Shown: in pieces, positions 1 to 8,196 of the stretch
Numbering within the stretch: position 1 is the stretch's first letter
Layout of the letters: each line of letters begins with the position of its first letter
DNA from: Leuconostoc lactis
Lineage (GTDB): Bacteria > Bacillota > Bacilli > Lactobacillales > Lactobacillaceae
Assembly: GCF_007954625.1 (NCBI RefSeq)
Contig: NZ_CP042421.1
Span: forward strand, 1 to 46,945
Length of the DNA stretch: 46,945 nt
Direction: 5' to 3'
The notes under the pieces: model-generated
What the model saw: the letters and a program-made list of their open reading frames with translations, nothing else
Databases searched by the model: none
Told to the model about the DNA's origin: nothing
Made by a program: the position numbers and the translations under genes

Positions 1-284
1 GGACAAATGGTAGAACGTATGACTCAAGTTATGCGTTTTTATTTTGTCGTTTTGATGAGATAACAGATGAGGTTGATCAGGCGCAAACATATTTAATTCA
101 AGCGGACAAATTACCGCCAAAGCTAGAGATGTTAGATATTGTTGTGCCTGAAAAAGTTTATCAGGAGGGAGGTGGCGATTGGGTGATGTCATTTAAACCT
201 GTTGATAATAACCAACGTATTGAACGATTGGAATATTGGAAAGACATTGCCGAACGGTTAAGGTATGTCAGAGAATTACACTAA
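1..284 (+). CDS. 3' part of a small transfer-region protein that continues from the right end of the window
   Basis: An open frame enters at base 1 and ends at the TAA at 282-284. Joined in frame to the fragment at 46912-46945 it makes a 105-aa protein starting MKYKYLTLLP and ending RLRYVRELH. It is soluble and fairly acidic, with no signal peptide or membrane segment, and I do not recognise a family. It lies between oriT and the relaxase gene and overlaps the relaxase start by 20 bases, so the two are probably translationally coupled. By position it could be a relaxase accessory protein; that is inference. The in-frame join is also the main evidence that the molecule is circular. Confidence 0.8.
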   Translation, partial: TNGRTYDSSYAFLFCRFDEITDEVDQAQTYLIQADKLPPKLEMLDIVVPEKVYQEGGGDWVMSFKPVDNNQRIERLEYWKDIAERLRYVRELH

Positions 285-1449
285 TTTAAGTTTTGAACAG
301 ATGTCAGGACACGATTTAATAGCATTTCGTGAGCATTATAATTTATCCCGACTTCAAATGGCTTCATTTTTGATGATTTCAAAGCGTACTTATGGACGTA
401 TGGAAATGAGTGAAGATAACTTGATGACAGTTTTAAATGCTGATCAACGATATGTTTTGAAAACCTATGTCGGTAGTCAAGGTTTGTCACTTTGGTTGGA
501 TTATCTTGGTATGTCATTTAAAATGCGCACACCGGAAATGCTAATTAAGCTATTTTTTGATAATCGCCTTGACCTATTTGTTAAGCGTGACAGTGGACGA
601 TACGGTTACAATGTTGCTTATTCATTTGGTGGCTTATCTTACATTACGATTTATGGTAAACGTGATAGCCCTGAAAGTTTTATCGACTTTTCGGGTAGTG
701 GTATTCGCTTAATGGAAACGTTGTTGATAGGGCAGGGGCTGGTTTGGTCTCACTTTATCAATATTGCCCTGTTAAATGGTGGTAAGGCAACACGTATGGA
801 TTTTGCGTTTAATGATATGTCACGTATGTTTGAAATTCCAGAATTATATCAAAAGCTCATGGCAGATGAGTATACGCAGAAATTTAAGAGTGATCCACAA
901 TATTATGCGGACGGTAAAAATGGTGGTTCAACGATTTATTTTGGTTCACGTTCATCAGAAGTCTTTTTTAGATTTTATGAAAAGGATAAAGAGCAAGCCA
1001 AAAAACACTTTGTTGAGCCAGAAGCCATTCCTGTTAAAAACCGTTATGAAGTTGAGTTGAAACAAAAACGTGCGCAGACTATGGCGGAGCATGTAGCCAA
1101 TGGTCAAGATGTTGCTGGTGAGTTGTTAGCCTATTTGCGTGATTATTTACAGTTTTATAATCAGCCCGTGGTTGGTTTGGATAAAAAAGAAATTGCTAAA
1201 TTAGATCTATGGCAACCCTGGGTAGTATTTTTAGAACAAGCCAGTATCGTTGATTTTCAAGCAGAGCCTAAAGAGGTGTCAATGGATCGTTCATTGTCTT
1301 GGTTTATTAATCAGGTAGCACCGACTTTAAAAGGGCTGATTGAATATTATGGTCAGGAAAAAATTGATGAAATTCTTGATGATACGGAATTGAGTCAACG
1401 TCAAAAGAAATTGTTATCAGTTGCTGAAAAGGTCAACCTACCTTTTTAA
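265..1449 (+). CDS. mobT: MobT-type relaxase, Rep_trans family (Tn916 Orf20 / ICEBs1 NicK-like)
   Basis: A 394-aa protein with an N-terminal helix-turn-helix (about residues 15-50, with LSRLQMASFL and SKRTYGRME) followed by a replication-initiation-factor (Rep_trans) domain. RMDFAFND near residue 177 and RYEVELKQKRAQ are typical conserved blocks. In Tn916 and ICEBs1 these HUH-unrelated, rolling-circle-Rep-like relaxases nick oriT, and they also support autonomous rolling-circle replication of the element. The oriT-like GC-rich palindrome lies about 430 bp upstream on the circle, and the coupling ATPase is just beyond it, the same order as Tn916. Because no other replication initiator is recognised, this protein may also maintain the plasmid; that is inference. 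The start at 265 overlaps the preceding gene. Confidence 0.88.
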   Translation: MSENYTNLSFEQMSGHDLIAFREHYNLSRLQMASFLMISKRTYGRMEMSEDNLMTVLNADQRYVLKTYVGSQGLSLWLDYLGMSFKMRTPEMLIKLFFDNRLDLFVKRDSGRYGYNVAYSFGGLSYITIYGKRDSPESFIDFSGSGIRLMETLLIGQGLVWSHFINIALLNGGKATRMDFAFNDMSRMFEIPELYQKLMADEYTQKFKSDPQYYADGKNGGSTIYFGSRSSEVFFRFYEKDKEQAKKHFVEPEAIPVKNRYEVELKQKRAQTMAEHVANGQDVAGELLAYLRDYLQFYNQPVVGLDKKEIAKLDLWQPWVVFLEQASIVDFQAEPKEVSMDRSLSWFINQVAPTLKGLIEYYGQEKIDEILDDTELSQRQKKLLSVAEKVNLPF

Positions 1450-1474
1450 AAGTTAAAAATTGGAGGACACACAG

Positions 1475-1774
1475 ATGTCAGAACAAGGAACACAATTCAA
1501 AAAAGCACTTAGCGCTACTGCAACAGAAGTCGCTAACTTTAAGGCATTATCAAAAATTGAAGACGGTAATTTGTATGCTGCTGTGAACAAGGCTAAGGAA
1601 ATCATGGAAAATGATCCAAAGTGGAGTGATTTAATCGGTGATGACTTAGCGAGTTTACGTCGTAACTTGGCTGTGTTGAACAAACAATACAAGTCATTGC
1701 CAAAGGTGGCGGACAACGTCATCAATTTAGCCGAAGAAATTACGCAAAAAGTAGATCGGTTTGGGGGTATGTAA
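1475..1774 (+). CDS. small soluble protein of the transfer operon, unknown function
   Basis: About 99 aa if started at the ATG at 1475, which has a well-placed GGAGGA at 1463-1468; an in-frame TTG at 1460 lies upstream of that ribosome site and is unlikely to be the start. The protein is alpha-helical and charged with no membrane segment or cysteine; it begins MSEQGTQFKKAL and ends with a helix containing VADNVINLAEEITQKVD. It sits between the relaxase gene and the tcpC gene, with only a few bases on the downstream side. I do not recognise the family. A structural or accessory role in transfer is suggested only by position. Confidence 0.75.
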   Translation: MSEQGTQFKKALSATATEVANFKALSKIEDGNLYAAVNKAKEIMENDPKWSDLIGDDLASLRRNLAVLNKQYKSLPKVADNVINLAEEITQKVDRFGGM

Positions 1775-1779
1775 AATTT

Positions 1780-2751
1780 GTGTTTGATAAGTTAAAGTCA
1801 ATCAAAAAGGGTTATGTCAAGTCTCGTGATAAGCCAGACCAATCATTGCCTTATGCCAAAGTCCAAAAACGGGGCAAATGGATTAGGCGTTTTGTTAAAA
1901 TTGCCCTGGTGTTAGTTGGTTTGAGTGGTGCAATTGCTTTTATTAAAGCTAGTAATGTGAGCCAGACTAATCATAAGCTCATTGCTAAGATGAAAACGTA
2001 TGATGACAAGCTAGAAAAGGCTAGTATGGGACAAAGTGTTTATTCACCTAGTCTTAATCGTTATGCGCAAGGTTTTTTTCAAACCTATTTCACGCAGTCA
2101 GATAATGATGATGATAAGCAAAAACGTTTGAAAGCCTTAAAAAAGTATTTTGCCACTAATATCAGTAGCACAATTTATGATAATCAGGACTCACAAAAAG
2201 AGACGTATGTGGGATCCAGATTATTAAATACGTTTACCAAAAATGATGTGAAGATTGCACAATATCAAGTTGGCTATACGGTTGGCAACGATAAAAATAC
2301 AATTATTCGCGTTTTTAATTTGCCTTTTGCTCAAAAAGCAGGGCAGTACACTGTTTTGGCGTTACCTTATGCGACAACCGAACAAGATATTGTCGGACAT
2401 GTTGGCAAGATTGATCAAGATGATACCAATAATGCCACGTTGGCAAGCAGTGATAAAGTTCAAGCCTTTGTCAAAGCCTTTAGTGAGAAGTATGTGAGTT
2501 CAAAAGCTAGTGATATGTCCTTAATCATGAAAGAGCCAGAGGGACTAGAGGGACAATACGCCGTTAAGAGTATTGATCAAGTCAACGTTTCAGGTTCTAA
2601 GGACAACATGAACATTAAATACTTATTGACACTAACCGATACAGAAACAAAGCTTGAACATTCAGAACAGATTACCTTGACCGTTTCGCCAAAGGGATCA
2701 ACTTATTATGTGGTTAAGATGATCCATACACAAGGCGGTCTATTAAATTAA
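1780..2751 (+). CDS. tcpC: conjugal transfer protein TcpC (VirB8-like)
   Basis: A 323-aa bitopic protein with a GTG start: a basic cytoplasmic N-terminus (1-37), one membrane helix (about 38-57, IALVLVGLSGAIAFIKA) and a large extracellular region. The exterior region holds two successive NTF2-like halves (about 85-210 and 220-320), as in TcpC of pCW3 and Tn916 Orf13. TcpC proteins are VirB8-type scaffolds that recruit other mating-pore components. The fold assignment is from overall layout and motifs such as NTIIRVFNLPFA and KGSTYYVVKMI. It follows the preceding gene by five bases and leads into two small membrane-protein genes. In Tn916 the tcpC homologue lies at the far end of the operon, so the order here is rearranged. 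Confidence 0.78.
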   Translation: MFDKLKSIKKGYVKSRDKPDQSLPYAKVQKRGKWIRRFVKIALVLVGLSGAIAFIKASNVSQTNHKLIAKMKTYDDKLEKASMGQSVYSPSLNRYAQGFFQTYFTQSDNDDDKQKRLKALKKYFATNISSTIYDNQDSQKETYVGSRLLNTFTKNDVKIAQYQVGYTVGNDKNTIIRVFNLPFAQKAGQYTVLALPYATTEQDIVGHVGKIDQDDTNNATLASSDKVQAFVKAFSEKYVSSKASDMSLIMKEPEGLEGQYAVKSIDQVNVSGSKDNMNIKYLLTLTDTETKLEHSEQITLTVSPKGSTYYVVKMIHTQGGLLN

Positions 2752-2763
2752 GAGGAGGTTATG

Positions 2764-3027
2764 ATGGAAGCAATCATCACAAATTTTATGTTTCAAATTC
2801 CCACGGGATCCATTAGCTTTACGGGTCTTCAACAAGAAGTAGCTGGTTGGGTGTCAGCGTTTATTGCAATGGGTATTATGTATCTAGTTGTCAGACACTT
2901 TATTAAAGGCTCAATTGGTCAAATAGTGGTTAGTCTTGCTGTTGGTGGTTTGGTCTACTTCGTTGTTAAAAGTCCAGATACTGTCCTTAATTCTATTGGT
3001 GGTATCTTTAAAAATATATTTGGTTAA
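2764..3027 (+). CDS. small membrane protein, TcpD-like mating-pore component
   Basis: About 87 aa. The ATG at 2764 is spaced better from AGGAGG (2753-2758) than the ATG at 2761. Two hydrophobic helices are visible, VAGWVSAFIAMGIMYLVV and IGQIVVSLAVGGLVYFVV, with a short basic loop containing RHFIKGS. Size, topology and position between tcpC and tcpE match the TcpD/ConB type of two-pass inner-membrane protein of Gram-positive conjugation systems. Sequence similarity in this family is weak, so the name is by context. The next gene begins one base after its stop. Confidence 0.65.
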   Translation: MEAIITNFMFQIPTGSISFTGLQQEVAGWVSAFIAMGIMYLVVRHFIKGSIGQIVVSLAVGGLVYFVVKSPDTVLNSIGGIFKNIFG

Positions 3028-3028
3028 T

Positions 3029-3463
3029 ATGGCAGAAGTTTATAACTATCAAAAGGCGTTGAAACAAGATATTGTCATTCGCAAAATTTCAGATGAATAT
3101 AGCTTACCTGTTGGGATCAGTTTGAAACCAGCAATTATATTTTTTGCTTCAGTCGTTGTTATTTATCTTATTTTTCACGTGCCATTGCAAGCTTTTTATC
3201 ATGCTAACTCTGACTTAGGTAAATTAGTTTATGTGGGCGCATATATTGCCATGCCTGTTGGGATTGTCTCTTTATCAAACAGAGTTAAGCCTGACGGCTT
3301 AGGATTAGTGCAGTATGCTATTTCAATTGCGACATTTGGTATTAAAAGAATACTTAATCGAACGGTTTATTATCATGATCGTGTTTTGCCGACTGGTTAT
3401 TTTGAAGAGAGTCACATGGCAGATACACCAATTATCGTTGAAAAATCTAAAAGTCATGACTGA
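3029..3463 (+). CDS. tcpE: TcpE family conjugal transfer membrane protein
   Basis: 144 aa from the ATG at 3029 (MAEVYNYQKALK). There is no clear ribosome site, and the ATG is one base past the previous stop, which suggests translational coupling. The layout is TcpE-like: a cytoplasmic start with YNYQKAL, two membrane helices close together (AIIFFASVVVIYLIFHV and VYVGAYIAMPVGIVSLS), then KPDGLGLVQYAISIATFGIK and a basic tail. TcpE (Tn916 Orf17) is an inner-membrane component of the mating apparatus. A hairpin with a T-run follows at 3484-3511, so this gene probably ends a transcription segment. Confidence 0.75.
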   Translation: MAEVYNYQKALKQDIVIRKISDEYSLPVGISLKPAIIFFASVVVIYLIFHVPLQAFYHANSDLGKLVYVGAYIAMPVGIVSLSNRVKPDGLGLVQYAISIATFGIKRILNRTVYYHDRVLPTGYFEESHMADTPIIVEKSKSHD

Positions 3464-3483
3464 CGTTAAAAATCAGAAAGGAT

Positions 3484-3511
3484 AAGCGCAAAAATTGGCG
3501 CTTTTTATTTA
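3484..3511 (+). terminator. hairpin with T-run between tcpE and the surface-protein gene
   Basis: AAGCGC and GCGCTT pair across a short AT-rich loop and are followed by TTTTATTT, the form of an intrinsic terminator. The only strong purine-rich ribosome site nearby, AGAAAGGAT at about 3474-3482, lies before this hairpin, while the next gene starts at 3521, only a few bases after it. Confidence 0.6.
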
Positions 3512-3520
3512 CAAAAAATT

Positions 3521-4645
3521 ATGGAAAATTCAAAAACATACAAGTTGTACAAATCAGGTAAGTTGTGGGTAATCGGAGCTGTTGCAGTAGCTGGAGTAGC
3601 TGTGAGTGCTAATACCACACAAGTCAATGCTGACGAAGTTTCAAACACGGACGCACAAGCCATGAAAACGACTGATACAGTACAAGATGATAAGCAAGCG
3701 CAATTAACTGCTTCATCAACTGATCAGACTAAAACTGATGATACGGCTAAGGCTGATAACGTTTCATTAACGGCTGAAAAAAGCACTGTACCAACAACTG
3801 ATACTAGTACAGCACAATCAATACAAGCCACTTCTACTGTATTGCCACAAGTAAAAGCAGTCGCCTTAACGTCTAGTGTTGATCCAGTGGCAAGTGCGAC
3901 ATCATCAAGTGATGATTTTGGCGATAATGATGATAGTAATTTGCCAGGTGGCGACACAGGTTCAAGCTCATCATCAGATAATGGTGGATCGAGTTCATCA
4001 GATGATAATAGTGGTACTGATACGCCAACACCAACACCAGGTGATGATGACGATAATGGTTCAACATTGCCAGATGATAATGGTGGAACGAGTTCATCAT
4101 CAGACAATGGTGGATCGAGTTCATCAAGTGATAATGGGGGTTCATCATCAGGTAACGTTGGATCAAGTTCATCATCAGACAATGGAGGTTCAAATTCATC
4201 AAGTGATCAAGGTGGCTCATCATCAAATAATGGTGGGACAGATAATTCAAACGCTGGTGGATCGAGTTCATCAAGCGATAACAACACAGTACCTTTGACA
4301 CCGACAACACCTGATAAGAATGATAATGGTGAAACTAAGCATGTGAAACCAGTTGAAGTCACACCCGATAGCTCTGGTAATGTTGTTTCAGTCCCAAAAC
4401 AAGTCGCTAGTGTGCCTAGTGTTGCCCGAGCTGTTGAATCCTATAATCAAGCGTTAACAGCTAATGATAAGGACGCTAACAATGACAAGGTTGTTGACGC
4501 TAAGCAAAAGCTAGATGACGCTGTTGCCAAAGCCTTACCAGAAACACATGCAACACAAGCAAAATCATCAATTGGCATTTTAAGTGCTGTTTCAGGCATT
4601 TTGGTAATGGTAGGCGCATTGATATTCAAGCGTTTTAAAAATTGA
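3521..4645 (+). CDS. Ser/Asp-rich cell-surface protein with KxYKxGKxW signal and variant LPETH sorting motif
   Basis: 374 aa. The N-terminus carries KLYKSGKLW and a hydrophobic stretch ending near VNADE, a KxYKxGKxW-type signal peptide. A Thr/Ser-rich region follows, then a low-complexity segment (about 130-255) of SSSSDNGG-type repeats with one PTPTPGDDDD stretch, a short helical region (about 300-338), and LPETH at 339-343 before a membrane helix and KRFKN. That tail has the shape of a sortase signal, but His replaces the Gly of LPXTG. Its place inside the transfer module suggests a role in contact between mating cells, as for other plasmid-encoded adhesins; that is inference. It lacks a ribosome site right before the ATG. 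Confidence 0.8.
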   Translation: MENSKTYKLYKSGKLWVIGAVAVAGVAVSANTTQVNADEVSNTDAQAMKTTDTVQDDKQAQLTASSTDQTKTDDTAKADNVSLTAEKSTVPTTDTSTAQSIQATSTVLPQVKAVALTSSVDPVASATSSSDDFGDNDDSNLPGGDTGSSSSSDNGGSSSSDDNSGTDTPTPTPGDDDDNGSTLPDDNGGTSSSSDNGGSSSSSDNGGSSSGNVGSSSSSDNGGSNSSSDQGGSSSNNGGTDNSNAGGSSSSSDNNTVPLTPTTPDKNDNGETKHVKPVEVTPDSSGNVVSVPKQVASVPSVARAVESYNQALTANDKDANNDKVVDAKQKLDDAVAKALPETHATQAKSSIGILSAVSGILVMVGALIFKRFKN

Positions 4646-4650
4646 TGAGT

Positions 4651-4674
4651 TCGCACCTAAAGGGGGTGTTTTTT
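4651..4674 (+). terminator. hairpin terminator overlapping the ardA ribosome site
   Basis: CACC and GGTG pair around TAAAGGG, followed by a run of seven T. The same purine stretch, AAAGGGGG, is the ribosome binding site for the ardA start at 4677. Formation of the hairpin would hide it, so termination and ardA translation may be alternatives. Confidence 0.55.
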
Positions 4675-4676
4675 TA

Positions 4677-5198
4677 ATGATTAAGTTTAGTGAAATTAAA
4701 ATATTTGTTGGCGCTGTGAATGTACCGTCTCTTGGTCAATGGTTTACCTTGCCTGTGTCACCTAGTCGGGTAACACAAGTTTTAACCGAAAAGGGCGCGA
4801 TCGGAGCGGGAACTAGTAACGAAGAAATCATGATCAGTGATTATGAAGCACCATTTAAAATAGATCCTTATGAGTCGATTGTTAAGCTAAATAACATGGT
4901 TGAGAGTGCCAAAAGAGCGGTTGAAAATGGTGTTGATGAGCAAACTTTAGCTGATTTATATGATCAAGGGTTAGTTTTACTTGATAATCAGATTGACAGC
5001 CAAGTTGAAAATTTAACAATTATCAAAGCAGAAGATGAAGATGACTTAGCCAACGAAGTGATCTCAAGGCGTGGTGGTGTTGGTCAGCTATCGAATGAGG
5101 ACATCAATTATTATTTTGATTTCAAAAAATACGGACATGATCTGATTTTGGGTGGTGATTTCACGAAGCTACCTCATGGCGATTATGTAGAGTTGTAG
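4677..5198 (+). CDS. ardA: ArdA-type antirestriction protein
   Basis: 173 aa and strongly acidic, with the ArdA family order of motifs: a start of the form IFVGAVNVPSLGQWFTLPV, then IMISDYEAPFKIDPYESI, and a C-terminal block with INYYFDFKKYGHDLIL. ArdA proteins are DNA mimics that bind and block type I restriction-modification enzymes, protecting plasmid DNA on entry to a new host. Tn916 Orf18 is the ICE counterpart and also lies in the transfer operon. The length is close to the usual 165-170 aa and the protein looks intact. The next small gene overlaps its stop codon by one base. Confidence 0.85.
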   Translation: MIKFSEIKIFVGAVNVPSLGQWFTLPVSPSRVTQVLTEKGAIGAGTSNEEIMISDYEAPFKIDPYESIVKLNNMVESAKRAVENGVDEQTLADLYDQGLVLLDNQIDSQVENLTIIKAEDEDDLANEVISRRGGVGQLSNEDINYYFDFKKYGHDLILGGDFTKLPHGDYVEL

Positions 5199-5389
5199 TG
5201 TTAGTTGCAGAATTTAAAGCGATTTATAATGCTTATCTCTATGATCTTAATGTCACTGATATTAAGTGGACGTATCTCAAAACTACCCTTGAATTGCGCT
5301 ATTTCGATGAGAATGGCTTAATTCAAATCAGGTGGCGCATTAAGAATGGTTTTGTGTTGGAAGATACAAAAAAAGTGATTGTTTATTAG
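5198..5389 (+). CDS. small conserved-looking protein after ardA, unknown
   Basis: 63 aa with a GTG start that shares one base with the ardA stop (TAGTG), so it is probably translationally coupled. It has alternating charged and aromatic residues (YLYDLNVTDIKWTYLK) and a small beta-rich look, with no signal peptide or membrane helix. I do not recognise a family. The tight coupling suggests it acts with ArdA or is another entry-phase protein; this is inference only. Confidence 0.55.
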   Translation: MLVAEFKAIYNAYLYDLNVTDIKWTYLKTTLELRYFDENGLIQIRWRIKNGFVLEDTKKVIVY

Positions 5390-5396
5390 TAATCAT

Positions 5397-5418
5397 CTAC
5401 AAAGCCTAGACTTTGTAG
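5397..5418 (+). other. perfect hairpin before the VirB4-type ATPase gene
   Basis: CTACAAAG and CTTTGTAG form an 8-bp perfect stem around CCTAGA in the 61-bp gap before the ATPase gene. No T-run follows, so it is more likely an mRNA processing or stability element than a terminator. Confidence 0.5.
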
Positions 5419-5450
5419 GTACATAACAAATAAAAAATAAGGAGACATCA

Positions 5451-7973
5451 ATGAAACTAGCAGTACCATTTAAAGCCGTTAAAGATAATATTTTATTAAC
5501 CCAGGACAATGAAGCCTGGGCATATTTCAACATTGAAGCACTAAGTATTTCAGATAATGATGATGAGGGCATTGCGAAACGACAAACACAATTGAGTCTG
5601 TTATTTGATCGGCTCGCTGATTTTGAAGATTTTGAATTACGTCTTTATAATCGTGATTTGGATTTGGTCAATCGTTATAAAGAATTGCAACCCTCTTTAG
5701 CAACCGATATGGGTGAGACACCTGTTCAAATGATTGTAGATGAAATTAGTGCAATCACTGCTACTGGTGTGTCACAGACAATTGAACGTTTTGTTTTGGG
5801 TATCAAATTACATAATCAAAATTCTGGTAAAGTGATTAAACAAGCCACTAATGCTATGAATAACTTTGTAGATGAGTTGGCTGGTTGGTTTAATTATGAA
5901 AAGCCATTTGACGAAAAACTGTTTGATGATTTTAGAGCTAGTGAAAAACAGGCTTATGAAAAAGTTGGCTATTTGGATCATACCAGGCGTTTGACCACTG
6001 ATGAATTAGTTCATTTAATGCGTAATAACTTTATCCAGGGACAGCTCCATGATTTTAGAAAAGTCGGACAAGAACGTGATATTTTCAAATTAAGTGATAC
6101 TGTGATTGATGACGGGGCAGTGAGTGGCTACGTTAAATTGGTTAATGATGATAATGTGCGTTATGTTGCCAAATTAGTGTTATCGACAACGCCAGAAAAC
6201 ATCACTGGTTTTCATTTATTTCGTTTGGTACAAAATATGAGTTATCCAATCGACATCAATTTGAAAGCCCATTATTATAAGTCAGAGGGTATTTATGGCT
6301 TAGCAACTCGTGCTAGTCAATCGCTAAAGACTGCTAGTAATAATGTTGAAGAACGCTATCAGGCAGAGGGATTTTCTTCTAGTAAAGATGATAAAACGAT
6401 TGAAATTGCGGAAGTGCTAAACGATCATATTTCAGAAAAGAAAAACTTCTTTTCCACCTTAGTCACGTTTACGGTATCAGCGGAAGATATTGAAACCCTA
6501 CATGATCGTGTTGCTAATTTAATAGAATCATTTAGGAGTATTGACGTGAATATTGTGAAACCAATCGGTGAACAAAAACGTCTTTTCTATTACGATTTAA
6601 TGGGTTCTGATGTGTCCCAAAACCGCTATTGGGTGCAATTATTGACCAGTGAGGGCATAGGTGAGTTGTTGTTTGCCGTCAATCAACAAGTTGGTAGTAA
6701 CATTGGCTTTTATATTGGACGTGGTGCGCCAAAAACAGTTGCCAATAGTACCCAGGACGCATTAGACAGTTCAAAGCGCTTGGTCTTTTTTAATCCGTTG
6801 ATTACCAACGAAATTTTAGACGGATCCACCAGCACCACCAGCCCTAATATTATGATTACGGGTAAAACAGGTAGAGGAAAGTCTTACCTCACTAAAATCA
6901 TTTTGAAAATCATTCAACTTTCAAATGCTAAAGCAATCTATTTTGATCCTAAGCAGGAAATGCGTAAATGGTATTCAGCGGTATTAAACGATCAGACTTT
7001 TAAGGTAGATTATCCAGATGAATATACATTATTGAATAATGTGCGTTTTGTGACGCTTGATGTTTCTGATAAAACAAATTATGGTGTTTTGGATCCCTTT
7101 ATTGTGATTGATGTGCGGCATACAATGGGACAAACACAGTCAGGTGAAGAAAGCTTAAAGGCTACGGTACAAGAAATTTTTAAACAAATTTATCGTGATT
7201 ATGGTTCCTTAATTGCCGAAACAGAATTAGATCTTGCCATTAATAAAATTATTCAAAAGCGACAATCTGGTGAAACGGTTGGTATGTTAGATGTCATTGA
7301 AGAATTAGCCCAAAATGAAGATGAAGACGTGAAACATTTAGCTAAGTTTTTATCAGGTAAGGTTACTCGTAGCTCATTATCTCTAGTCTTTTCACATGGT
7401 GAAAGTGAGGGCTTGAAGTTAAACAATCGGATTACCATTCTTGAAACAGCCGGATTGACATTGCCACAACATGACAAAGCCAAACAGGATTACACCGAAT
7501 TTGAGGTAGCAAGTATGATTGTGATGACGGTGTTAGGGGTCTTTAGTCGGACGTTTGCGACACGGGATTATGATGAAAAAACGGTTGAAATATTTGATGA
7601 AGCATGGACGTTTACAACGTCTGATATTGGTAGTCGTATTTTTAATGAAATGGCACGTATTGGACGTTCTGCCAATAACTTGTTAATTCCCGTGACACAA
7701 TCAGTTCATGATGTTAAAAGTGATAATTTTGGTGTTTTATTTGCCTTTGATGAGGATAAGGAACAGCCAGATATTTTACAACATATTGGTTTGCCAGTTA
7801 ATGATGACAACATCAAAGAATTAGGTAATATGGTCATGGGACAGTGTTTCATGAAAGATATTTATGGACGAGTTGAAAAAATAACGGTTGATGAGCCATT
7901 GGTTGCTATGCAACGTGCCTATCAGACGGTTAAAGCTGGTGACACGGCACAAGCCGAAAAAGCTTATCGCTAA
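5451..7973 (+). CDS. tcpF: VirB4-type conjugation ATPase (TcpF/ConE family)
   Basis: 840 aa with ribosome site AAGGAG ahead of the ATG. Walker A (ITGKTGRGKS) lies near residues 468-478 and Walker B (VEIFDEAWTF) near 711, in the C-terminal RecA-like domain; the N-terminal half is the VirB4/TraC-like region. The family powers assembly and substrate movement of the type IV secretion apparatus at the membrane; ICEBs1 ConE and Tn916 Orf16 are counterparts and of similar size. PVTQSVHDV near the end matches the conserved VirB4 motif in which Gln and Ser follow PVTQ. The gene is intact and is followed by a type I toxin locus rather than directly by the next pore gene. Confidence 0.88.
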   Translation: MKLAVPFKAVKDNILLTQDNEAWAYFNIEALSISDNDDEGIAKRQTQLSLLFDRLADFEDFELRLYNRDLDLVNRYKELQPSLATDMGETPVQMIVDEISAITATGVSQTIERFVLGIKLHNQNSGKVIKQATNAMNNFVDELAGWFNYEKPFDEKLFDDFRASEKQAYEKVGYLDHTRRLTTDELVHLMRNNFIQGQLHDFRKVGQERDIFKLSDTVIDDGAVSGYVKLVNDDNVRYVAKLVLSTTPENITGFHLFRLVQNMSYPIDINLKAHYYKSEGIYGLATRASQSLKTASNNVEERYQAEGFSSSKDDKTIEIAEVLNDHISEKKNFFSTLVTFTVSAEDIETLHDRVANLIESFRSIDVNIVKPIGEQKRLFYYDLMGSDVSQNRYWVQLLTSEGIGELLFAVNQQVGSNIGFYIGRGAPKTVANSTQDALDSSKRLVFFNPLITNEILDGSTSTTSPNIMITGKTGRGKSYLTKIILKIIQLSNAKAIYFDPKQEMRKWYSAVLNDQTFKVDYPDEYTLLNNVRFVTLDVSDKTNYGVLDPFIVIDVRHTMGQTQSGEESLKATVQEIFKQIYRDYGSLIAETELDLAINKIIQKRQSGETVGMLDVIEELAQNEDEDVKHLAKFLSGKVTRSSLSLVFSHGESEGLKLNNRITILETAGLTLPQHDKAKQDYTEFEVASMIVMTVLGVFSRTFATRDYDEKTVEIFDEAWTFTTSDIGSRIFNEMARIGRSANNLLIPVTQSVHDVKSDNFGVLFAFDEDKEQPDILQHIGLPVNDDNIKELGNMVMGQCFMKDIYGRVEKITVDEPLVAMQRAYQTVKAGDTAQAEKAYR

Positions 7974-8035
7974 TATGTTAAAATAGAACAGTCGATAGTT
8001 AAGTTAAGTGGTGGCTATTCTTTCAACAGAAAAGA

Positions 8036-8048
8036 GGTGGTGCTTATG
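8036..8048 (+). promoter_or_regulatory. conserved leader element of the type I toxin mRNA
   Basis: GGTGGTGCTTATG occurs here, 56 bases before the toxin start, and again at 37196-37208, 51 bases before the second toxin start. Both copies follow an extended -10-like sequence, TATGTTAAAAT here and TATGGTACAAT there. It is probably part of the 5' leader that folds or pairs with the antitoxin RNA. Confidence 0.6.
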
Positions 8049-8091
8049 GTGTAAAACCTATAAACACGAACTCTAGGAAAGGAAAAGCCTG

Positions 8092-8196
8092 GTGTCTGTT
8101 TCAGACGCTTTACAGCTCATGTTTATGTTTGGCACTTTTATAGTTGCCTTACTAGCATTGGTTGTTGAGTTGATTAAAAGTCAACAAAAAAAGTAA
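8092..8196 (+). CDS. holin-like type I toxin peptide, copy 1
   Basis: A 34-aa peptide with a GTG start and AGGAAAGG 8 bases upstream. It has a short N-terminus (VSVSDALQLM), one membrane helix (FMFGTFIVALLALVVELI) and a basic KSQQKK tail. This is the pattern of the putative holin-like toxin family, related in layout to Fst/Lpt type I toxins that damage the membrane. A convergent small RNA candidate and direct repeats on either side of the gene support a type I addiction locus. It sits between the VirB4-type ATPase gene and the VirB6-like gene, inside the transfer operon, which is an unusual place. Confidence 0.72.
   Translation: MSVSDALQLMFMFGTFIVALLALVVELIKSQQKK

Noticed and set aside
3724..4310. 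Long minus- and plus-strand open frames over the surface-protein gene
   Set aside because: They are shadows of the Ser/Asp repeat DNA (TCATCA, GATGAT), have no ribosome sites and read as low-complexity sequence.
5397..5418. Terminator before the VirB4-type gene
   Set aside because: The stem is perfect but no T-run follows on either strand; it is recorded as a hairpin only.
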